NCBI GenBank assembly: GCA_046303375.1
Contig: JBKCGB010000055.1
Location: 1-9,287, forward strand
DNA: 9,287 nt
Source of the DNA: UBA965 sp046303375
GTDB taxonomy: Bacteria > Chloroflexota > Chloroflexia > Chloroflexales > Roseiflexaceae
Direction of reading: 5' to 3'
The position numbers and the translations under genes were made by a program. Position 1 is the first letter of the stretch, and every line of letters starts with the position of its first letter. This document shows, piece after piece, positions 1-6,200 of this stretch. Under the pieces are notes generated by a model, which did not search any database, was not told where the DNA came from, and saw only the letters and a list, made by a program, of their open reading frames with translations.

Positions 1-2
1 GC

Positions 3-2849
3 AGCAGCACCCCGACTATCGTCACCATGCCTGCTGGTATCACGTTTGTGATTATTCATTTGGGTGGGAATCACACCTGTGCCCTCACCAGTGCGGGCAC
101 AACATTCTGTTGGGGTGCAAACGCGAATGGGCAACTGGGGACGGGCACCACCACGGGTAGTACCACCCCAACAGCCGTTATCATGCCGTTTGGGTTCACA
201 TTTAGCATCCTGGTAGTAGGTAATATGCATACCTGTGCCCTTACCAGTGCCGGTGTCGCCTTCTGCTGGGGCAGTAATAGCGGTGGGCAACTGGGGAGTT
301 GTACGCTGCTTAATGCGACCGCCCCCACACGGGTTGTAGCCTGTGTCCCCCCAGCCACCAGCACGCGGACACCCACAAGTACGCATACTGCCAGCAGCAC
401 ACGGACACCCTCAAATACCCGCTCACACACACGCACACCGACACCACCCAGCTACCCGTGGGGTATTTTCACGAGTATTAGCACGGGTGCCTATAGTACG
501 TGTGCGGTTGCAACTACGGGCGTAGCGTTTTGTTGGGGCAGCAACATGTTTGGTCAGCTCGGCAACGGCTCGACCACGTGGAGTGACATACCGGTCGCAG
601 TAACCATGCCTACCGGGGTTACCTTTGTCGTTATCAACGCAGGATTCACTCATACCTGTGCCCTCACGGCGAGTGGCGACGCCTACTGCTGGGGCAACAA
701 CATCTTTGGTCAGCTTGGCGACGGCACCACAGAGGATAGTGCAACTCCGGTTGCGGTTAGTATGCCCACTGGGGTCACCTTTGTCTCCATCGTAGTGAGT
801 ATGTATCACACCTGTGCGCTCACTGCCAGTGGTGATGTCTACTGCTGGGGCATCAATCGTGCCAACCAACTCGGGAATGGGACGACAACGGAAAGTAGCA
901 TTCCCGTGGCGGTGACTATGCCTGCAGGGATTAGCTTTAGTAGTTTGGCTACAAGTGGATATTCTACCTGTGCACTCACGGCAAGTGGGGATGCCTACTG
1001 TTGGGGGTACAACGCCTTTGGTCAACTCGGGATCGGCTCTACGAGTAATGCCGCGGTACCCACGGTGGTAACCATGCCTGCAGGGGTCACCTTTGACGAG
1101 CTGAGTGTGGGGCGGTATCACACCTGTGCTATCACGCCCACTGGGATTGCCTACTGCTGGGGACTCAATGCGGGTGGTGCACTGGGGAATGGATCTACGA
1201 CCAATCGCACCACCCCCGTGGTTGTCACCATGCCCACTGGCGTGACGTTTGATTCCATTAGTACTGGCTGGAATCACACCTGCGCCTTGACTGCCACTGG
1301 TGTGGCCTACTGTTGGGGACAAAATAGTGGCCAGGTGGGTGATGGCACAACAACGAATCGGCTCATGCCTGTGCTGGTGAACATGCCCACCGGCATGACT
1401 TTTGTTGAGATTATGGCGGGGTCCACACATACTTGTGGCTTAGCAGGCAATGGACTTGCCTACTGCTGGGGCAACAACACCAATGGTCAACTCGGGTTGT
1501 GTAACTGTGTTACCTACACCAAACCCTCACAAGTCGGCATGGCATGTACCCAAAATACCGCAACCGCCACAAATACGGTCACACCGTCAGATACCCGGAC
1601 ACCGACCAACACACAGACACCATCAAATACGCGTACCGAGACGTTTACCCGGACTCCAACCAACACCCCAACGGATACGAGTACGCCAACCGATACCCGG
1701 ACACCGACCAACACACGCACCAGTACAAATACGCGTACTGAGACGTTTACCCGGACTCCGACCAACACCCCAACCGAAAGCAACACCCCAACGGATACCA
1801 GTACGCCGACCGACACGCGCACCAGTACAAATACGCGTACTGAGACGTTTACCCGTACCCCGACGAGTACACCAACCGAGAGCAACACTCCAACTCATAC
1901 CAGTACGTCAACCAATACGCGTACCAGTACAAATACGGCAACATCAACGGCAACGCATACGGCAACTGCGACCAACTCGGCCACACCCACACCACAATTA
2001 CTCACACCCAAAAAGCTCGTGGTGGGGAATCAGTTTATCCTCGGGTTACTCCACAACGGGACGTTGATTGCATGGGGCAAAACACCAGGATCGATAATTC
2101 CTGCGGCGCTCAAAGACAAAACGTTCATTGATATCGCAGCAGCGGCCAGTACGGGATTTGCACTCGAATCAGATGGAACGTTGCATGACTGGGGGAATAA
2201 CGAGTTTGGCGAACGCAATATTCCCGTTGCAGCCCGCACCGGTGTGATTGCGATTAGCGCTGGTACACGTTACGCCATGGCAGTCAAAGTGGATGGGAGT
2301 GTGATTGCATGGGGGAATGATCAATTCAATCAGGTGAAAAATGCACCGAAAGACAGCGGATACATTGACGTGGAAGGTGGGGCACAGCACGCACTTGCAC
2401 TCAAATCTGATGGCACTGTGGTTGCCTGGGGCGATGCAAGCAACGGGCGAACCACCGTTCCACCAGGTCTAACTGATGTCGTTGCAATTAGTGCAGGCTT
2501 CAATCATTCTGCCGTATTACTCAGTAACGGAAAAGCCGTTGTTTGGGGAGCGAATAGCAAAAGTCAACTTGAGATTCCGAGCACACTATCAAACGTTGTC
2601 GCTATTGCAGCTGGCAATGAATGTACGCTCGTCGTACTTGCGAATGGTGCACTCATAAATTATGGGAATACCCTCTGTACGTTTTCTCCTGGCATTGATG
2701 CGATAAAAGACGGCGCTCTATTGGTCACATCTGACAACCAAAATTCAGCGGTCGTATTGCGCAGTGGTCGTATCCGTGTAAGTGGCACCATTGATTTGGG
2801 AGTGAATGTAACACGCACCCCCACCCGTACTCCCTCACCGACCCCCTAA
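3..2849 (+). CDS. Poly-RCC1 beta-propeller protein with Thr-rich linkers (5' end outside window)
   Basis: The frame is already open at base 3 and its first codons (SSTPTIVTMPAG) are the middle of an RCC1 repeat, so the true start lies upstream; the ATG at 27 is internal. Order: last two blades of one propeller (to about 350), a 36-residue Thr/Pro linker (351-458), a complete seven-blade propeller of long RCC1 repeats (459-1547), a 149-residue Thr linker (1548-1994), a seven-repeat propeller of short 39-40-residue blades (1995-2807), then a tail TRTPTRTPSPTP and the TAA. Blades carry the RCC1 hallmarks HTCALT, YCWG and GQLGNGTTT. RCC1 repeats form seven-bladed beta-propellers used for protein binding. 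CX9C pairs in the long blades suggest disulfides and so export. No enzyme motif or LPXTG-type anchor is visible. It is a paralog of the downstream gene. The biological role is unknown. Confidence 0.9.
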   Translation, partial: SSTPTIVTMPAGITFVIIHLGGNHTCALTSAGTTFCWGANANGQLGTGTTTGSTTPTAVIMPFGFTFSILVVGNMHTCALTSAGVAFCWGSNSGGQLGSCTLLNATAPTRVVACVPPATSTRTPTSTHTASSTRTPSNTRSHTRTPTPPSYPWGIFTSISTGAYSTCAVATTGVAFCWGSNMFGQLGNGSTTWSDIPVAVTMPTGVTFVVINAGFTHTCALTASGDAYCWGNNIFGQLGDGTTEDSATPVAVSMPTGVTFVSIVVSMYHTCALTASGDVYCWGINRANQLGNGTTTESSIPVAVTMPAGISFSSLATSGYSTCALTASGDAYCWGYNAFGQLGIGSTSNAAVPTVVTMPAGVTFDELSVGRYHTCAITPTGIAYCWGLNAGGALGNGSTTNRTTPVVVTMPTGVTFDSISTGWNHTCALTATGVAYCWGQNSGQVGDGTTTNRLMPVLVNMPTGMTFVEIMAGSTHTCGLAGNGLAYCWGNNTNGQLGLCNCVTYTKPSQVGMACTQNTATATNTVTPSDTRTPTNTQTPSNTRTETFTRTPTNTPTDTSTPTDTRTPTNTRTSTNTRTETFTRTPTNTPTESNTPTDTSTPTDTRTSTNTRTETFTRTPTSTPTESNTPTHTSTSTNTRTSTNTATSTATHTATATNSATPTPQLLTPKKLVVGNQFILGLLHNGTLIAWGKTPGSIIPAALKDKTFIDIAAAASTGFALESDGTLHDWGNNEFGERNIPVAARTGVIAISAGTRYAMAVKVDGSVIAWGNDQFNQVKNAPKDSGYIDVEGGAQHALALKSDGTVVAWGDASNGRTTVPPGLTDVVAISAGFNHSAVLLSNGKAVVWGANSKSQLEIPSTLSNVVAIAAGNECTLVVLANGALINYGNTLCTFSPGIDAIKDGALLVTSDNQNSAVVLRSGRIRVSGTIDLGVNVTRTPTRTPSPTP
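351..458 (+). other. Short Thr/Pro linker between propellers of gene 1
   Basis: This encodes 36 residues rich in Thr, Ser, Pro and Arg. They sit between the closing blade of the truncated first propeller (which ends ACVP) and the first strand of the next (WGIFTSIS). Thr or Ser occupies nearly every second residue, as in the longer linkers. It probably acts as an extended spacer. Confidence 0.75.
459..1547 (+). repeat. Seven long-class RCC1 blades (complete propeller) in gene 1
   Basis: Seven CWG motifs are spaced 52, 52, 52, 52, 52 and 51 residues apart, so the DNA period is 156 bp. Each blade reads roughly as [VI]TF..I..G..HTCALTASG, then YCWG.N..GQLG, then GTTT....PV.V.MP. Each has a CX9C pair (TCALT to YCWG). 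The seventh blade has extra cysteines (GLCNC and MAC) just before the linker. Seven is the blade number of the classic RCC1 propeller, so this domain looks complete. Confidence 0.88.
1548..1994 (+). other. 149-residue X-Thr dipeptide linker in gene 1
   Basis: From N (codon 1554) onward there are 73 consecutive dipeptides whose second residue is Thr, occasionally Ser. The first residue is mostly P, N, R, D, S or A. There are no cysteines and almost no large hydrophobic residues. The segment is low complexity and expected to be extended; it contains the 102-bp tandem repeat listed separately. Such Thr-rich spacers in exported proteins are often O-glycosylated, but that is an inference here. Confidence 0.85.
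1626..1931 (+). repeat. 102-bp (34-codon) tandem repeat, three copies, inside the linker
   Basis: Copies run 1626-1727, 1728-1829 and 1830-1931, each starting at the same codon phase with aatacgcgtac, followed by gagacgtttacccg. A fourth copy begins at 1932 but diverges after aatacg. Copies are near-identical in their first third and diverge by substitution later. All are exactly 34 codons, so the Thr register and reading frame are preserved. This suggests recent duplication by slippage or unequal crossing-over. Confidence 0.9.
1995..2807 (+). repeat. Seven short-class RCC1-like blades at the C-terminus of gene 1
   Basis: The blade core is LALKSDGTVVAWG followed by VP.GL..VVAISAG. The position of the AWG Trp recurs every 39-40 residues: NGTLIAWG, DGTLHDWG, DGSVIAWG, DGTVVAWG, NGKAVVWG, NGALINYG and SGRIRVSG. 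The count is seven, but the Trp is lost in blades six (Tyr) and seven (Ser). Cysteines are few. The secreted Streptomyces inhibitor BLIP-II is a known seven-bladed RCC1-like protein with short blades of similar size; this is a fold analogy only. Confidence 0.8.
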
Positions 2850-2859
2850 CCATCCGCAC

Positions 2860-2900
2860 CACAAAGGCGCTCGGCACATGACGTGCTGAGCGCTTTTGTG
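2860..2900 (+). terminator. Rho-independent terminator after gene 1
   Basis: An 18-bp stem pairs 2860-2877 (cacaaaggcgctcggcac) with 2883-2900 (gtgctgagcgcttttgtg) around a five-base loop, atgac; two of the pairs are G-T. The core GC stem is followed by TTTTGTGTG, with an A-rich stretch on the 5' side, so it may also work in the reverse direction. It begins 11 bases after the TAA at 2847-2849, which separates the two genes transcriptionally. Confidence 0.85.
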
Positions 2901-3058
2901 TGCATGAATTCACCCATAGGCTCACCCATCGTGTACACCCATCAGCGTACTCCATCACTGATTTGTGTGCACTGCATGTCTGTACACCAAAATGGTAGTT
3001 TGGTCTATTAGAATCGTAGGCATTGCATCGAATTTCGTGGTGACTATAGAATCTTTCG

Positions 3059-3084
3059 TTGACAATCTTTATTTTATTTAAAAT
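3059..3084 (+). promoter_or_regulatory. Candidate sigma70-type promoter for gene 2
   Basis: A perfect TTGACA lies at 3059-3064, with TAAAAT (one mismatch from TATAAT) at 3079-3084. The spacer is only 14 bases, shorter than the optimal 17, which lowers confidence; at exact 17-base spacing the hexamer is the poor AAATTC. The site lies in the AT-rich island downstream of the gene 1 terminator and would give a leader of roughly 80 bases. Confidence 0.35.
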
Positions 3085-3160
3085 TCAACACAATTATAAA
3101 TTTCATATTGAAATCACTTCATTTACAATCCGATGAGATATCTCGTGTGATGGCAACATC

Positions 3161-3164
3161 GGAG
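3161..3164 (+). promoter_or_regulatory. Ribosome binding site deciding the start of gene 2
   Basis: GGAG is followed by six bases and then the ATG at 3171. An in-frame ATG at 3150 would add only seven residues (MATSESA), has no clear Shine-Dalgarno and would put an acidic stretch in front of the signal peptide, so 3171 is preferred. Confidence 0.65.
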
Positions 3165-3170
3165 TCAGCA

Positions 3171-3248
3171 ATGATCAATAAATGTGTATACTACGTTGTA
3201 TTACTGATGTGCATTACGGGATTGTTCCCCCCTGACATGCTCTACGCC
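3171..3248 (+). other. Signal peptide of gene 2 (predicted)
   Basis: The short N-region has one Lys (K4). A hydrophobic core (VYYVVLLMCITGLF) follows, and the likely cleavage site is after LYA at residue 26. The core contains Cys14, but no lipobox is placed correctly for a lipoprotein, so Sec export with signal peptidase I cleavage is the simpler reading. Confidence 0.7.
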
Positions 3249-6200
3249 AAGCCAGCCACGGCTTGGACGCGACCGATCATCCCGCCACAAGCACGTGGGT
3301 ATATCCAACGTACCGGGCAATGGCGTGTGCCACACCACCTGACACAAGCTCGATTAACACAACCAATCCATGATGCACCAGCCCCGATGCAACCCGCGGT
3401 GCCGATACAGCAACAGGTCAGCTATGGTATGAGTGCGACACCGACACCGCGGGTGCTGTCGCCTACGCGCACACGCACACGTACACATACTCAAACACCG
3501 ACACCCACCGCACACAATGCCACACAGCAATCACTGGGGGGCACATCCCGTATACAGCCACGCATAGTGACGAATCGCATGATTGCGGCTGGTGGGGCTG
3601 AGGGGTATGAAGTATCGTTTATCTTGAGCAACGATGGATATGTCCGTGTGTATGCTGATAATGCGGATGATGAACAGTCGTTCGCACCACCAATAAACAT
3701 GAATGGTGTCGTTACCTCGGTGCATGCGGGGATGGGCATGCGCTATGTTACGAGTACAAACGGCTACGACTGTATATCATTTCCCAACAACACGGGTTGT
3801 GATCTGATGAGTCAGCCTCATAGTACGCTCGAAGAAATCAGTAGTTATACCTACAATACCATTGCACTGTATCGTCGTGCCGACAATACAAAATTTGTCC
3901 GTGTTTTATGTAATTTTCCGCAAAGTTATTTGAATGTAGGTCAATGTACTATTCCGAGTGCCTATAATTGGGAGACTGATGCGAACGCAGTTGCGCATGT
4001 GGTAGCGAGTAAATGGCATAGCGTAGCAGCAATGACAGATGGGACAGTTGTGGCATGGGGATGCGGAACTACGTATCCTGTAACAAACACTACCTACACC
4101 TACGCTCGTGATTTCGGACAGTGTACCGTACCAAGTGGTTTGAGCAACGTCACCACAATCGCCGCAGGACCATTTCATACACTCGCACTCAAGTCTGATG
4201 GTACCGTAGCAGCGTGGGGGTGTGGGTACCCCTTTAGAGATGCATCTAGTAATTATCAAACCTACTATACAGAGCAATGCAATGTCCCTGCTGGACTCAG
4301 CAATGTAGTGGATATCGCTGCCGGGAATTGGCATTCATTGGCGCTCAAAGCTGATGGCACGGTCGTCGCATGGGGGTGTACAAGTACAAATTATGGTGGC
4401 AGCGTGTTGCACCTTAATTTTGATGACGACATATGGGGTTGGCATGATGGTGAGATGTGCGATGTCCCTGCAGGGCTCAGCAATGTGGTGGAAATATCTG
4501 CGCGTTATAACTATAACTTGGCGCGCAAATCAGATGGGACAGTTGCGTGTTGGCCTGCAACGAGCACGGGATGTCTCAGTCAATTATGGGGAGATCTCAA
4601 TGGGTTTGATACCAATGCGACCCAGACACCAACTCCAAGTAATACTCCCACAGCCACACGAACACTGACCCCCACAGCTATTTCATTGGGATTACGTGAT
4701 GTTAATCGTATCGCATTGTCGAGGATGCATCGTCTCGCGATCAAGGGCGATGGCAGTGTGGTTTCGTCGGGGTGTAATGGGCCGGCTGGAGTCATCAATG
4801 CAGTGCGCTGTACAGTACCCACTGGTATCGTGAATCCAGTCAAAGTTGCCATTAACAATCGACATTCGCTCGTACTGATGAGTAATGGAAGTATCAAGGC
4901 GTTTGGGTGTAATGGAAGTGAAGACAATGGGCAGTGTAATGTACCCATTGGATTAAAAGCCATCGATATTTCAGCTGGTAAGTATCACTCAGCAGCAATC
5001 AAGGCTGATGGGAAAGGCATCGCGTGGGGATGTACGGGGACCAATGAAGTCGGACTCACTGGGTTTACTGATGCTGGACAATGTGTTTACAACTATTTAC
5101 CTGTGAAGGCAGTCTCTGCTGGAACTTTTCATACCATATGGCTTCAAATAAATCCATGGGATGGCAATGCCTATTTAGATACAAGCGGGTGCAGTAGTAT
5201 TTACAATTATGGGCAATGTGACGAACCTAATACGGTACAACTAAGAGCCAATGATATCATCGCGGTTGCAGCAGGCGGCTCCCACTCACTCGCACTCTTC
5301 AATGACGGTACTGTCAGTGCCTGGGGATGTAATGGATCGAACTATGGCCAGTGCACCGTGCCAACAGGGTTGAGTGGGGTCATCGCAATTGCGGCAGGCG
5401 CAAAACACTCGATGGCGTTGAAATCAGATGGCACAGTTGTCAATTGGGGGGAATCGTTTCAAGGTCAGACAACCATCCCCTTTGGGCTTAATAGTGTGAT
5501 TGCCATCGCCGCAGGTGAATTCAATTCCATGGCACTTAAATCTGATGGAACGTTGGTATGCTGGGGCGAATTCCCATACGATAGCGTGTGCAACAGCATT
5601 GCCATCTACCCAACAGCAACTTTTTCGGTCACACCCACGCGCACCATGACCGCCACCCCCACTCCTCGCCCGCAGGGATATCGCATCGCCGTCGATACCG
5701 GGCATGCGCTCGTTATTCGTGCTGCCGACAATACGGTGCAGTCGTATGGCTGTGTCGGCTTCGACTACGGGCAATGCACCGTACCAAGTGCCCTCGTTGC
5801 AAATCCGCAACATGTATCAGCGGGCAACACGCATTCGCTGGCACTCAACGCTAGTGGAAGTGTGGTCGCCTGGGGCTGTGGGGCTGCAGGTGCTGATTTT
5901 GGCCAATGTGATGTGCCGGCGAGTGCGACGGGTGTCGGATCAATTGCAGCCGGTTACTACCATTCGCTGGCGACCAAGGGCGCAAACAACACGGTGATTG
6001 CGTGGGGCTGCAACGGTGCAGATTATGGGCAATGCAACGTCCCACTGGTGTACGGCATGTCGACCCTTTTCGCGAAATCCATTGCGGCTGGCAAATATCA
6101 TTCATTGGCAGTCAATCAGTACAACGAAGTAAACGCCTGGGGGTGTAGTGGCCAGAACTTTGGCCAGTGTACCGTGCCTAGTCAGCTCATGTGGGTATCG

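Larger units (their letters stand above)
2901..3170. other. Intergenic region, AT-rich in its 3' half
   Basis: I see no gene here on either strand. The first part holds three direct copies of cacccat at 2911, 2923 and 2936 (12-13 bases apart) and two copies of tgtacacc at 2932 and 2981. From about 3050 to 3120 it becomes strongly AT-rich, unlike the coding sequence on both sides, and contains the candidate promoter. Two small palindromes lie near the gene: TTTCA-tat-TGAAA at 3101-3113 and the perfect ten-base GAGATATCTC at 3135-3144. Either could be an operator, but nothing proves it. Confidence 0.6.

Noticed and set aside
27..29. ATG at 27 as the true start of gene 1
   Set aside because: The frame continues upstream to base 3 with blade sequence, and the Met is the conserved M of the TMPAG motif that recurs in every long-class blade. 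No signal peptide or ribosome site is seen.
423..1430. Minus-strand open frame of 335 residues opposite the gene 1 propeller
   Set aside because: Its periodic His/Gly/Arg content mirrors the 156-bp repeat of the + strand blades. No independent family resemblance or start signal is seen.
1514..1888. Minus-strand frame with a repeated Val-Gly-Val-Leu pattern resembling a membrane or elastic protein
   Set aside because: It is an exact antisense shadow of the 102-bp Thr repeat; the apparent hydrophobic repeat is a composition artefact.
1626..1931. CRISPR-like array
   Set aside because: The units are adjacent, 102 bp, coding, and have no unique spacers.
2911..2942. Three cacccat copies as an iteron or operator array
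   Set aside because: The seven-base unit is short, spacing is uneven (12 and 13), it lies just after the terminator and far from the promoter, and chance cannot be excluded.
2725..2958. Minus-strand frame of 77 residues across the terminator
   Set aside because: It would read through the 36-base hairpin and the end of gene 1. It has no family resemblance, and the hairpin explains the sequence better.
3150..3152. Alternative in-frame ATG for gene 2
   Set aside because: It has no Shine-Dalgarno and adds an acidic MATSESA ahead of a good signal peptide; GGAG is well placed for 3171 instead.
3525..4300. Frameshift or pseudogene at the weak first blades of propeller 1
   Set aside because: The frame is continuous and spacing is kept; the lack of WG is divergence, not interruption.
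4354..4668. Small + strand frame of 104 residues overlapping gene 2
   Set aside because: It is out of frame with the propeller, shows no repeat logic and is fully contained in a convincing coding region.
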